This document shows positions 13,539-26,175 of a stretch of 64,000 nt of DNA, in pieces (positions within the stretch are counted from its first letter, which is position 1; each line of letters opens with the position of its first letter). Made by a program: the position numbers and the translations under genes. The stretch is from Telopea speciosissima (Eukaryota > Streptophyta > Magnoliopsida > Proteales > Proteaceae). The DNA is taken from positions 66,825,557 to 66,889,556 of the forward strand of contig NC_057921.1 in the NCBI RefSeq assembly GCF_018873765.1, given 5' to 3'. The notes below the pieces were generated by a model. The model had not been told where the DNA came from, did no database searches, and saw only the letters and a program-made list of their open reading frames with translations.

Positions 13539-13612
13539 GGAGTCTTGGGGGAGTCAAACCACCATCTACTAGGTATAACCCCAGTTGCTCTTCCGTTTTG
13601 AGCTAAAGACTC
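13539..13612 (-). other. tRNA-like sequence, inverted relative copy
   Basis: This minus-strand 74-nt sequence is closely related to the one at 12216. Acceptor GAGTCTT/AAGACTC is perfect, D-arm GCTC/GAGC is perfect, the anticodon stem has a G-U pair and a 6-nt loop, and the T-arm is GTGGTTTGACTCCCCC. Both copies lie inside the 4.2-kb TIR element in opposite orientation. Confidence 0.5.
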
Positions 13613-15011
13613 ACATACCTCCATAAATCATGTTAGTTTAATCCAATATTCTGTAGAATTATGTGATGCAACTTTTTTTTTTTATGCTACTTCTCTCTAA
13701 TTTTTTTAAATGCTCTATTATATGTCATTTAGGTGAAGGAGTAGAATATTGTGTGGTTTGTGCAATTCTGTGTTCCATGGTGTAAGCATTGTTAAATATT
13801 CCATTCTTGTCTGATCCCTTACAGATCCAAAATAGTATAATATTTCTTTCTATTGTTGACTACTGGTCCTAGCAAATTTTGGTTTCAGTAAGAACTTGGG
13901 TTCATGGTGGGAGGACCTAGAAGGACCGTGGATGGGGAAGATGCAATAGAGATAGGACAAGAAATTTCTAATCAGTAAGGTGGATGAATCATCAACAATA
14001 ATGGAGGCAATCCAATCAGTTTGCAAAATCAATCCTGTTCAATAGTAATTTCTAATAAAAAAGACTGCGCACACAAAACCCAGAAAACCCAACTTATAAT
14101 TAATCGAAACCAAGCAAGAAAGTTTGGGAAACAGGAAAACTGTGTTTCTTCCCAGATATCTCTAACACAAGAAAATGGCTTTTGAGAAAAACATCAAGAT
14201 TAAAAAAAAAATAACTAGAAAACCATTTCAAGAATTCTGGTATCCCAAAACAAAAAAGTGTAGATCAAATGCAGAAAGGTAAAAAAAATGAAATTTATTC
14301 TGAAAGATGTGGATCAAACAATTTTGCAGATGAGTTCGGTATTGAGGTTGGGGCTTTCAATCTTTATTGTGTTTGGCTTGTTTTTTGGAGCTGGAATATT
14401 TACAGGGGGAAAGGTTTCAGATTCGCACAGAGAAGGGGAGCAGTGCCTTTTATGGCGAGATGCCCTCGACGGATCCGGCGGCTTCACACCGCGAGATGGG
14501 GGAATCCGAGTTGGAGCTCCGTCCTTCGTGGCCTGAAGTTGCAAAGGGTTGGAGTTCCGTCGCGTGAACAGGGTTGTAGCTCTGTCGCTTCACACGCCGG
14601 AGATGGAATAGTGACAGAGAGAGATGGGGGCGAGGTTGAGAAATTCATCTCCGACGGCTTCACACGATGACTGCAACTCCGGTTCTCCTTCTCGTCTCCG
14701 TCGCTTCACACGGCGAGATGGGGGCGAGGTTGAGAGAATCGTGTGAATGAGGCAGGAGAGAGAAAGATTTGGGGAAAGCGAGAATTGGGTTGTGCGTTTG
14801 AATCTGAATTAACCATGGGTTTAGGGGTTGGTTTGGTTACACTGACCTGGGTTACGCTCTGGGTTGGTGTAACCAGGGTTACTTCTTAGTTAAAATTAAA
14901 AGAATGAATTATGACAGTTAGATTTACTTATGCCACATGTCGCATTTTCAAAGGAAAAATAACAAGAAATAACAGATGGGGAAATGGAGACGATTAAAAT
15001 CCACAAGGGCT

Positions 15012-18000
15012 CCCTAGCCGTCTATAGTTTTTTATATACATATCATTAGGTGATGGCATGTGTCCTTTTATTTTTATTTTCATAAATTAATGTACCTCCC
15101 AATGATCTATATTATCTACTTATAGTGGGGAGGCAACATAGGATTCGGCTCCTCTGTGGCACACCCCTGTGCCAAACATCTTGTGGTACGACACTAGAGC
15201 TCGTCACGTGGACAAGCTACCATTTGGACAGCATAAAATAAATCGTTGAACATTAAGGACTACCAAGGGGATGTATTGTTGTGCCAAACATCTTGTGGTA
15301 CGACACTAGAGCTCGTCACGTGGACAAGCTACCATTTGGACAACATAAAATAAATCGTTGAAAATTAAGGAATACCAAGGGGATGTATTGTTAGGGTTTA
15401 GGGTTTAAGCACAAAGTTGCTTAAAGCATTACACCCTAACAATCTTAAAGCATTACACCTTGAGTATCTAGTTTGGAATACCCAGATTGTTGCCTCTAGC
15501 TAGTATATATAAGAAAACTAGGATTTAGATTAGATGGACTAATTACTAGATTGCCCCTCACAGCATGGGCATTAATACAAGTAAGATTATATTAGAATAT
15601 ATGAAGGGATATTACATAAATACCCTTACATGTATGAATATACATAGAAGGATAAATTATTGAGTTTGGGTCTAAAATTTTAGATGTGGTGGACTAGAGG
15701 CACTATTGTCATATATGCCTCATAATAGTTGTTCGATTAATGCACCCAATCGCTAACTTCACTGAAGTTCCTCGTGTTTCTACATCATCTTTATCTTAGA
15801 GCCTGGATCAGCTCCCTATATGCGAAGGCTTCACGTATAATTTCATGACAACATGTATCCTTTTACTTCCATAAAAGTCTTCGTTAACGAACAAATCTCA
15901 TGATTGGCCATCACTCACTCATCAGATGATTGGATCTGAAATCTCTACTAATCAAAATATGGCCTTTTCAGTTACTTGACTTACAAGGGTGGAGATCCTT
16001 AACTAACAATCACCTAATCATTAATCCATCATTCCAACCTCAACTTGTGATACCATAAAGTGTGAGAACTCATATGACATTTCTTATTTTGTGGACTGAT
16101 ATCTTCATGCAAATGGCAAAGCTTCTATTTGTGATGTCGTCCATTGTTATTTTTGGTGTTTCCTTCAAATCCAAGCCAAAATGATGAAGAACTTAATCAA
16201 CTTCATTAGTAGGAAATCAAGACCAAAAAGGAATTAATTCTTCCATGCTTAAAGTTGAAGGTTGAGAGAAAGAGAGGGGCAAGGGGGATTTGTCACTTAG
16301 AAATCAAGCTCCCACACATTCAACATGTTCCACCAATCCATTTATAGGTAAAGGTCGTATATATTAAAGTGGGAATTACCTAATTAGGAATACTTCACAA
16401 TATGGAACATGGAATATATTGGGCATTTAAGCCGACCAATTTCGGGCATGCAGAATATATATAACTATCCAAATGGAGGTAAGTCATATTGTTATCATAT
16501 GCCACCTTTTCATAGATCTCTCTCAAACATGGATCAACGTATTGATATAATACGGGCCGATAACGTATCAATATCATCGGTATTCGGTACCGATATGATT
16601 GATACAATTGGCTGTATAGGCCTAAAGGCAGTTCGTTTTTTTAATTTACGTCTGATACAGGTCAATATGGCTCAATCTATATCATATTGGTATTGATATG
16701 ATTATCATTTATACACAGTCTCTGTCTCTCTATCAATCAACCACCACCATATCGATATTTTTCCTTATTTTGATATAGGATTTTAAAGCTAGTGTTGAGG
16801 CAATTTTAATAATATGTAGGGAGAAAGCACGCTAGAACGCTAGACATGCCTGCAAAATGATCACCGCACCCCTGGTTATTTGTGTATCCTTATGTTAAGG
16901 TGTAGGAGCAGTGTGCTGCATGACAGGATGGCGTTCTCTTTTCCTAATATTTATCTTTTAATAAGAAGATTTTCTGGTCTAACAATGCACTGTGATTTGA
17001 GCTAGTGAAGTGAAGGTAATAGACTAATAGGCATAGTGGCCTTGAAGAATCCTGCTGGCAGCCTGGCACCGGAAGGTCCGTTGATCCTTTGCCATTTTTT
17101 TACCAAAAAAAAAATAATCCTTTGCCTTTTATTTTTTCCTAATCTTTTATCACAACCGTTGCAACTAATCCTTTTATTTAAATTAAACAAAACTAACCAC
17201 CCCTAAGGTGTCAATAGATTTATAATTGTTTATCAAAAGAAATTTGGATTTGTTATCTCTTACAAAAACAAAATTTTGTGATCTTATTTTATTTATCTTT
17301 TTAATATAACACATTTTTTTTAATAAGGGTAATACTGTCATTTAATATGAATAATCGAAAAAATGTGCACGACAATGATTGTTTTGGATAATAATATTTT
17401 TGAAAACCATTTTTATAATTTTAGGAAAGAGAACACTATTAGGTCACGTGTGGCATGTGGTTCCTCTGCATAGACACAAGGCTGCTCAAAATGACTATCA
17501 TACCCTCAGGATTTTTGCCTTTTCAATGGGTTGCAACGGTCATTTTACAAGTATATGCGACCAAATGATGTTCTTTTCTCATGTTTTTAACTAAAAAAAA
17601 CTTTTGAAATAAAACAAAAGACAATTAAAAGAAAATGTCGAATTTAAAATATACATATCATTATCACTCACCTTAAATAAATGAGGAGAAATACAGCGGT
17701 GGGCAGAATCAAGGCAAGATTAAAAGGAATCAAGAGTAGATTATCTGCTCAATTTTTATTTTATTTTTTTATGACATGCCCTTTTTTTAATTGGGAAAAC
17801 TATAACTGCTGCTTCTTTATTTATTACTTATTTTATAGTTGAAGGTAGGCTCTTCTTTCACAAAATAACTTGGCTTCCTGGGCAGATTAGTCATTGTGCC
17901 AGGTCCAGATTCCACACCGACAGCTCTTGAAAATAAGGGTATAACTGTAATTCTATAAATTTAGGTGAACAGATCATAAGACGCCATCTTTTGCCTGGAA

Positions 18001-18740
18001 AGCGCTCCTCCAACTATAAGACAGCGTGTTACAGGTGGATTAGGCCATCTGGGTATTGTATTGGCCGGTCGACCCAACCGGTGGGTCTACCCGATTTGAT
18101 TTCTTCCACCACGAAGTCCATGACTATTGGAGCTTTAGCAGTGGAATCATTTCCTCAATTAATTTAATCTGTTTATATTTCTTAAATCGCAATTTGAGCC
18201 TATATGTTGTGGTTAAGCCCAACAAAAATGTGTTTGTTCTCAAAATTAGCCAAAATCAATCCCAAATACACTAGAATTTGGCCCTCAAACCCTAAAATTG
18301 ACCCCGTCGATTCGCCTGGAATCGGGATAGATCATGACCGATTCATATCCGAATCGGCAGATTATCCGGTTCTGAAGCCAGCTTCCCCGTAGAAAAAGGA
18401 CACAAGGAAGTTGCGTTCTTTCTGCTCTTTTTTGTTTTGGGCTAAATCTTTTGCGTTTATCGCGCAAGAGAAGTGGCAACTTCGGAAATTTCGATGAAAA
18501 AGAAAGGTTAGTTATGTCGTAAACAGTAGCAGTTGAAGTCAATGACTCTGAGCTCTTCGGTGGTTCATATCGTTAAACTACTTTTTCAGGTCAGCGAAGG
18601 AGCGGTATAAAATGGTGGAAAAGGATAACAAAGAGAGCGACAATGCTGGATTTTAGTATTAGTACCCTTTTACCCCTTTCCCCCTTACTTTAATAATGCT
18701 TAATTATAATAATTAATTAAAAATTCAAACTATCTGTCTC
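15012..18740. other. Gene-poor spacer
   Basis: No coding region is supported. Contents are a 112-bp tandem duplication (15169-15392), a CGGTATCG-type MITE near 16540-16760 and AT-rich unique DNA. The last ~300 bp are presumably the KLCR promoter. Confidence 0.5.
15169..15392. repeat. 112-bp tandem duplication
   Basis: GTGCCAAACATCTTGTGG and the following 90 bases (ACGACACTAGAGCTCGTCAC ... GGGGATGTATTGTT) occur twice with a 112-bp period and few mismatches. Confidence 0.9.
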
Positions 18741-19003
18741 TGATGATGAGAAGTGTATTACAAGCAACTGTGATAATGGTACTGTGTACCAATCCCCAGC
18801 TCCTCTATTTTGCTCCTCCTCAGTCTCTCACAGCTCAACCTTTACCGGTGGCTCTGTTACTCGTACTCTGTGTGTGTTTGGATCTCTGCAACTATACTTA
18901 CACCCATTCATCTCTTATCGAGCTTTGAGCTTCGAATCCTGAGAGTGACACTACCAAAATTACTGGGTTTTTTTTGGGGAATCAATTACTAATTGACGTC
19001 GAG

Positions 19004-22000
19004 ATGCCTGGTCTTGTATCCCTAAAAACTCCTCCAGACGCTTCACCGCTTCAAATTCTCGTTCCCAACGGTGATCGAGAGATTCACAATCATGAAGAAG
19101 GTTCAGAAATCACAAACCCTAGGGTCAGATCTCCGATGCCGAAGAGAACACCATCTCCCTCCTCTTCACGGAATAAGCCTTTGGCAGACCGCGGCTCCGG
19201 CAAGAAGAAAACACCTGAGAAGCCGAAAATCGACGAATCCTCTCTTGACAATCCTGATCTCGGTCCCTTCCTTCTTAAGCTCGCCCGCGACACTATAGCC
19301 AATGGAGAGAGCCCGAACAAAGCGTTGGATTTCGCAATTCGAGCTTCTAAGTCGTTCGAACGTTGCGCAGGAGATGGCGAACCGAGCTTGGAGTTGGCCA
19401 TGAGCTTGCACGTCGTTTCGGCTATTTACTGTAGCTTGGGAAGGTTCGAAGAGGCGATCCCGGTGCTTGAGCGGGCGATTTCGGTCCCGGATGTCGCGAG
19501 AGGACTAGACCACGCGCTCGCAGCGTTCTCAGGTTATATGCAGCTCGGAGATACGCATTCCATGCTTGGTCAGCTCGACAAATCGATTGCCTGTTACGAT
19601 GCTGGGTTGAAGATCCAGATGGAAGCTTTGGGTGAGTCAGATCCGAGGGTCGCAGAAACTTGCAGGTATGGTGCCAATCTCTTTCCATTGCTGATTGCTC
19701 TACTCTCGCCGGCGTAGTTTAGCAAATGTACGTTTTTTTCCGGTGTGCTATATTCCCCTCCTCCCTGTTATTTTTGTTCTTGGCGCATTTTAGAGAAATT
19801 CTTTCTCGAATTTTTCTTTGTCGTTTTCGATTCTGCAGTTTGAGTTTTTGGAAGCAACAATTCATGCTTGTTTAGCCCGCAAAGACACTGCCTTTTCCCT
19901 GCATCGTAGTATCGGAATTTTCTCCGACGACGTTTAAGGCGCATGTTAGTGAAACGTGTCCTTATATTCTAACGTGCACTGTTTAATGGGTATCCAGTAT
20001 CCCAATGACCCCCACGTGATCTGAAGCGTATTTGGCCGGAAGTGGTCACTGGCAGCCTGTAGCCTGTGACAGTAAGAAGATTCTGCGGCCCCGTGACTTG
20101 GAATCCGATGCCCTTGTTTTCTAAATTATTATTTGTGTTCCTTCACAAGGACTAGGAGAGGGAAAAATATATATATATAAACTCTACATCAAGAGTTTTG
20201 AATGCAGACACAGTAAAAGTGTAAAGCTACTAAGAACTGTTCTTGCCCATACATGTCTCTTGATTCATGAAAGGATGATATGTATTTTGCTTCTAGACTT
20301 TATGGAAGGTAACCTTGTCTTAGGCTATATGAACTAAAAGGATCATGACAAGTGGGTTTAACAAGCATTGGCCTGTATTGATCTAAAATTTTCCAGTTCC
20401 TGTGAGGGACATATGCGTAATGCAAACTTGAAATTCAAAAGTCAGTTCCACTATTCCATTCATGTAAAATTGTTTGGTAAAATGTCAGGTACTTGGCTGA
20501 GGCCCATGTCCAAGGTATGCAATTTGATGAAGCTGAAAAGCTATGCAAGAAGACCCTTGATATCCACCGTGAGCACAGTGCACCAGCATCCCTTGAAGAA
20601 GCTGCTGATCGCCGGTTAATGGCTCTAATATGTGAAGCTAAGGGAGACTATGAATCTGCCCTTGAGCACCTCGTTCTTGCCAGTATGGTTATGATTGCCA
20701 ATGGCCAAGACAATGAGGTTGCTGCAATTGATGTTAGCATTGGTGACATTTATCAGTCTCTCAGCCGCTTCGATGAGGCTGTCTTCTCCTACCAGAAGGC
20801 CTTGACTGTATTCAAATCCACCAAAGGTGACAATCACCCTTTGGTCGCATCAGGCTTTATACGCCTTGCTGACCTCTACTACAAGACAGGCAAGCTTCGG
20901 GAGTCCAAATCCTACTGTGAAAGTGCTTTGAGGATATATGCAAAACCTGTTCCCGGAACTACAGCAGAGGAGATAGCAAGTGGGCTCACAGAAATCTCAG
21001 CTGTGTATGAAGCTGTAAATGAACCTGACGAAGCATTGAAGCTCTTGCAGAAGGCAATGAAGTTGTTAGAAGAGATACCAGGGCAACGAAGCACAATTGC
21101 AGGGATAGAAGCACAAATGGGTGTAATGTACTATGTGGTTGGTAGGTATGTAGAGGCTAGATACTCTTTTGAAAGTGCTGTGGAGAAGCTTAGAGCCAGT
21201 GGGGAGAGGAAATCAGCCTTCTTTGGGGTAATGTTGAACCAGATGGGGTTGGCTTGTGTGCAGCTGTATAAAATAGATGAGGCTGCGGAGTTATTTGAAG
21301 AAGCAAGGGGGATACTGGAGCAGGAGTGTGGTCTGTATCATCCAGATACTCTTGGTGTATATAGTAATCTTGCAGCAACCTATGATGCCATGGGCAGGTA
21401 AGCATATTTTACTATTTTCTAGTTCTAGCGCATATCTTTTCTCTTCCTCCAAGCATTCTTCTGTTATGTGCCAAAGCTCTGTTTCTGCATCTTAAGAGAA
21501 TTCTTTGGTTCTGCAATAATGTATTGACCTCAAATTCCATTTTGCAACTTGAGTAGGGTTGCTGTTATATCCACAGATAGGAATCCTTCTATATATGATA
21601 CTGTTTATGTCCTTTGATTTTCTGAATAAACTGCTGACCAAGACGAAAATCAGAGGAATTTCCATTTTGCTGAATCTAATGTAGGGATCCTCATTCTCCT
21701 GGGATAAAAAACTTGACGTTATGACTAATGCTTCATTTATGAAATAAGTATACTGCTCATCATTTTTACTCCACAAAATGAGGTAGTTATATTTCATTCT
21801 ACAAAGAGCAGAAGCTACTTACATTGGAGAATTTGTAGGTTGCACGAATCAAATGTAGAGATAACCCTCTGAATACCTTTGCTGAAGCTTTGAAATCAAT
21901 GTGAATATTGGTGTTGAAAATCAAATTTTAATGATATGATAAGGTTGTTGGTCAGTGGAATCTGGGGCTTTTTATGTCATCTTGCAGCTTGCTTCTCTCT

Positions 22001-22048
22001 TTGTGACCTTCCATTATACCATAACCATTTATTTGCCTGTCACCTGTC

Positions 22049-22088
<40 letters not shown>

Positions 22089-23064
22089 GACAAACACAAA
22101 AATAAGGGAGGGGTTTATCAGGACTGTCAATCCTATCAGGTTTAGTGGGATAATTGGCATAACAACTTGTTAAATTTGGTCATGCTAAAAAACATTGGTG
22201 ATAGTCCCCATCATTTTTTTCTCATATGTCAAACTTTTGACTTTGCCATGTGGCAAAATTCTTATGGATTGAAATTTGACACATGAGTGGGGGAGGATGG
22301 GGACCACCTTTCTTTGTATTTTTGGTGCATCTAAACTACCATAAACCAGATATGGCACCTATCCTGCTATGAACTCCAGTGATCCCTTCCCTAACCATAA
22401 TAATTTGCACAAATATCATCTTCAGCATCTATTTGTGGTCTACAGGTCCTGATATCTACCCGATTCCATTTTCTATTTGAAAGCAGATTGTGGTATAAAC
22501 ACTGTTAAATCACTTCATCTTTTGAACAACTATAATCAGCAATTGAGAATCTCATTGATTGATGAACCAACTGAAAGAAGAGCTTCATTGTGACTGAATG
22601 TCACCCCTGTACATTAGTGACGCAGGAATACCAGTGATATCTTAATGAGAACAAAGTTTTCTCATGAGATGAGAGACTGATATTTGCATTGGCATTAAGT
22701 TTTTTTTTTTTTTTTTTTTGGTAAGCGCATTAGCATTAAGTAATGCTTACATATATTTGAGTGAATATTTCTTTCTTTTTGTTGTTGGACCTGTTTTAAT
22801 ATAACATATCATCGTGGTTCATTCTGCAGGGTAGATGATGCAATAGAGATCTTGGAGTACATTCTCAAGGTTAGAGAAGAAAAGCTTGGAACAGCGAATC
22901 CTGATGTTGATGATGAGAAGAAGAGGCTTTCTGATCTCCTTAAAGAAGCAGGGAGGAATCGGAATAGAAAAGCTAAATCACTTGAAAACCTTCTTGGTTC
23001 TAGCACTCAGAGAATTAAGAAAGAGGTAACAAAAAGATGGTCAGGCTTGGGCTTCAAAACTTGA
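19004..23064 (+). CDS. Kinesin light chain-related TPR protein (KLCR/CMU family)
   Basis: Three exons (19004-19665, 20489-21397, 22830-23064), all GT-AG and phase-consistent, give 601 aa, close to Arabidopsis KLCR1 (about 609). Residues 1-85 are low complexity, rich in Ser/Pro/Lys (KRTPSPSSSRNKP). The rest is helical TPR repeats, for example GRFEEAIPVLERAI, GDYESALEHL, SRFDEAVFSYQKAL, GKLRESKSYCESAL and KIDEAAELFEEA. The basic C-terminus ends RWSGLGFKT. In Arabidopsis these proteins (also called CMU1-3) sit at the plasma membrane and microtubules with IQD proteins, and help anchor cortical microtubules during cellulose deposition. They do not act as classic motor cargo chains. I chose MPGLVS at 19004 because it matches the family; an upstream in-frame ATG at 18974 would add ten residues. 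The gene looks intact. Confidence 0.93.
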
Positions 23065-23260
23065 CAAAGCATCCTCGCTTCCTCTAATTACTCGGTTTCT
23101 GTAACATACAAGAAAATTGTGTAAAGGGTCAAAGTTGTGCTTCATATTTCTTTAGATTCATGCCATACAGGGTCAGCCATGATTTCGTGTCATATTTTTT
23201 TTAATATTGGTGGTGTGCTCTTGAAGCTGTTACTGCTTTTGGTTGGGGAAAAAAGGATTT

Positions 23261-23275
23261 GGGGGGGGGGGGGGG
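23261..23275 (+). repeat. Homopolymer G15 in the KLCR 3' UTR
   Basis: Fifteen consecutive G lie about 200 nt after the KLCR stop, within the probable 3' UTR. It may be assembly-sensitive and could form a G-quadruplex in the transcript. Confidence 0.85.
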
Positions 23276-23820
23276 TTTGAAGATTTGTTGAGTGAATAAA
23301 TATTTGTGGTTGTACTTTGTCTGGAATGTGTCTGGTAAAATGTAACAACTGGTGTTTCTTGTTGTAAATCCGTAACTCCCAATTATTCTAGGAAATGAAC
23401 AGGACTCAGCCTTTTCTGTATTTGTTTCCATTGCAAGAAGTATGGTTGAAAAAAGAAGAGGAAGAGGATGGAACCGAATAGCTGGAATGAAACTAAGGGG
23501 ACTGGGACCTGCAGCGCAATCGGATGGTATAACCATATGGTTCATACACCTTTTTGGACCCTTAGTTTTTTTTTTTTGCAGTGTTAAAACTGCATGTATC
23601 CTGGTACTGTGTGTTGGGAGTGGAAGAGAAGAAAAGAAAAATGGCAAAAAAAGACAGAATCATTACTTCAGAAGGGGATGGAGTGAACTCATCTGTATCT
23701 ACTTGATATATTAGCAACTATTAATGGTTATATCTGAATTTTGATAACTGATCTCACGTCCAGTTCTTTGGTAAAATTTCAGTATGAAACAAGTAGCAAG
23801 AACGCGTTAATAGAGTTCAA

Positions 23821-24310
23821 AGCAAGGTTTTAATATACGGTATAGGTGGCCATATCGGTCTCGGCCAATATTGATACAGATCAGTTGTAACACTGATACC
23901 CCAATATCGATCGAGTTTTAACAATCGGTATTGAATCGGCCGATATGGTATGAATGTGGTCTTAATTAAAAAAAATAGTGTTTTGATTTAGTATTGAATG
24001 GATAAGGCCATATTGGTACCGGGTGATCGATACCAATCCTGCTGTTGTGAACTACCACCAATATAATCCGCCGGATACGTATTCGATACCTAACTCCATG
24101 GTTCAAAGTTGCAATTTTATGCAAACAGTTTTCCTTCACCTTGGAGAAGGAAGAATCTCCTTGCCACTAATGATTTGATCTAGTGATTGTTCATATTGTT
24201 TCATTTATACGATATCGGCTAGGTATCGATATCGGTCACCTTCAAAACCATGCAGTACCGGCCGTATCGGGAGATCCAATACCTATACCTCAAACCATGG
24301 TTGGGTACTT
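23821..24310. repeat. CGATATCGG-rich MITE-family repeat
   Basis: The segment runs from AAGGTTTTAATATACGG to AAACCATGGTTGGG and is full of CGGTATTG/CGATACC motifs, as at 3696-3930. No target duplication was identified. Confidence 0.5.
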
Positions 24311-24344
24311 GGGTGGGTCAATCTATGTGGATCGGGAGTAAAAT

Positions 24345-24540
24345 GATTGGGAGAATTTTTATCACCTCCAATTCGTTGCTCGCTCTAATTCCCTCCAATC
24401 CCTCACATAGGAGCAAAAATGACCACCCTACCCCACCTTGGGCAGTGTATTCGGGCAGTGGGTAAGGTGGTCATTTCCACTCCTATGTGAGGGATTGGAG
24501 GGAATTGGAGCGAGCAGGAATTGGAGGTGATAACGATTTG
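24345..24540. mobile_element. Foldback element with long perfect arms
   Basis: The arm ATCACCTCCAATTC ... TCCAATCCCTCACATAGGAG and its complement (CTCCTATGTGAGGGATTGGA ... GGAATTGGAGGTGAT) close on a short loop with GGGCAGTGTATTCGGGCA. Total length is about 190 bp and the arms are nearly perfect. The loop matches the foldbacks at 10225, 31824 and 46741, but the arms do not. Confidence 0.85.
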
Positions 24541-25126
24541 GTCATTAATCACCATTAATTAAGGGCCATAAAAAGCAAAAGGAAAAACAAAATTAGCTGC
24601 TTGTGACAGTTGTTGCCAGGAGACGGAAGGAGGATGAGAGGCTTCTCTGCTCCGAGCCTCCGACACTCAACAACGAAAACTAAACTCTTTAAATCACTAG
24701 CTCAGCTGCCACTTACTCCAACTAATTAGTAATTCTTTCCATTCTTGGTATCAGAATCAGATCATAGTTTACGTATCCCACTTGATCTTTCGCTTAGATT
24801 TTCCATCGAATATTTCCAAAGACACAAGAAACTGAAACCAAAAGCAGAGCACCAAAAACCCCCAAAACTCAGAGAGACAAAACCCTTACTCATCAGATGT
24901 CGAATCTTCGTCAGCTATCAGTTTAGCAGGAACTAACGAAGTAAAAAAGCAGAAACTTTAGCAATTTCACTTTTCCCGTTTTCATCAATTAAGCAAAGGA
25001 GTTCAGAATCAGACCAGTAATGCTGCTTTTGGCTGTATCAGATGCTTTGGATCTTACAAGAACGTCGTATCACCCTTAAACCTTGATTCTCGGTTGAGCG
25101 GTGCCGTATCACCCTCAAAACTTGAT

Positions 25127-26007
25127 TTCGGTCGCGATGCCATCTCATCGTTACGCACTCGATCGCGATGCCATCTCATCGTTACGCACTCGCTCGTGAT
25201 GCCATCTCATCGTTACGCACTCGGTCGTGATGCCATCTCATCGTTACGCACTCGGTCGCAATGCCATCTCATCGTTACGCACTCGGTCGCAATGCCATCT
25301 CATCATCAAGCATTCGGTCGCGATGCCATCTCATCGTTACGCACTCGATCGCGATACCATCTCATCGTTACGCACTCGGTCATGATGCCATCTCATCGTT
25401 ACGCACTCGGTCGCTATGCCATCTCATCGTTACTCATTCGGTGGCGATGCCATCTCATCATTACGCATTTGATCGCGATGTCATCTCATCATTATGCACT
25501 CAATCGCAATGCCATCTCATCGTTACGCACTAGGCCACAATGCCATCTCATCGTTATGCATTCGATCGCGATGCCATCTCATCGTTACGCACTCGGTAGC
25601 GATGCCATCTCATTGTTATGTACTCGATCGTGATGCCATCTCATCGTTACGCACCCGGTCGTGATGCCATCTCATTGTTACGCATTCAGTCGCAATGCCA
25701 TCTCATCGTTACACACTCGGTCGCGATGCCATCTCCTCATTACGCATTCGATCGCGATGCCATCTCATCGTTACGCACTCGGTCGCAATGCCATCTCATC
25801 GTTACGCACTCGATTGTAATGCCATCTCATCCTTACGCACTCGGTCACGATGCCATCTCATCGTTACGCACTTGATCGCGATGCCATCTCATCATTACGC
25901 ACTCGATCGCGATGCCATCTCATTGTTACGCACTCGGTAGCGATGCCGTCTCATCGCTACACATTTCAAAATTCGGTCGCGATGCCGTCTCATCGTTACA
26001 CATTTCA
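25127..26007 (+). repeat. 31-bp satellite array A
   Basis: About 28 tandem units of exactly 31 bp (for example CATCTC at 25141 and 25172) contain GATGCCATCTCATCG, TTACGCACTC and GGTCGC. Units vary at a few positions (ACTCGG/ACTCGA/ATTCGG). The last units have a variant spacer with CATTTCAAAATTCGG. The array ends within 200 bp of a polypurine tract and LTR. Because 31 is not divisible by 3 and the unit has no forward stop, the array stays open in all three plus frames; this is not a gene. Confidence 0.95.
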
Positions 26008-26175
26008 AGATTTGATTTTTCTTGAGTTTTTCTTTTGAGGTTTATCGAAGGATTTCATCGTGATTAACCGCTTGTTTTGGCAACTCTGCCGCCTTTGAGT
26101 AAATCGTTAGCAGTATATGCTCTTGGTGACAAAATTAGTTGATTTGTTGTCTTTACCCTTCGGCTGTTGGCACAG

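Larger units (their letters stand above)
10769..15002. mobile_element. 4.2-kb element with ~230-bp terminal inverted repeats (MULE-like?)
   Basis: The left end (10769 to about 11000: GGATTTTAATCGTCTCC ... GGTTACACCAACC) is the inverse of the right end (about 14790 to 15002). The pairing includes AACAGATGGGGAAATGGAG, the ATTTTAACTAAGAA stretch and the CCAGGGTTAC core. The inside has two GC-rich gene-like ends (11030-11420 and 14430-14760), AT-rich filler and two tRNA-like sequences. I recognise no transposase. A 9-bp target duplication is not clear: CACAAGGGC sits at the right edge and CACAAAGGC lies ten bases outside the left edge. Long TIRs and no transposase suit a non-autonomous MULE, possibly gene-carrying. 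Confidence 0.6.

Noticed and set aside
14269-14670. 133-codon frame near the right end of the TIR element
   Set aside because: Lies in the GC-rich end of the transposon, overlaps frames on both strands, and matches no family I know.
24600-25090. Possible 5' UTR or first exon of a gene
   Set aside because: Looks leader-like, but no convincing coding exon or downstream partner was found before the satellite begins.
25094-25633. 179-codon repeat protein on the plus strand
   Set aside because: Same reason: product of satellite array A, period 31 codons from a 31-bp unit.
25127-26007. CRISPR-like array
   Set aside because: Units are contiguous 31-bp repeats without unique spacers, in a plant nuclear context.
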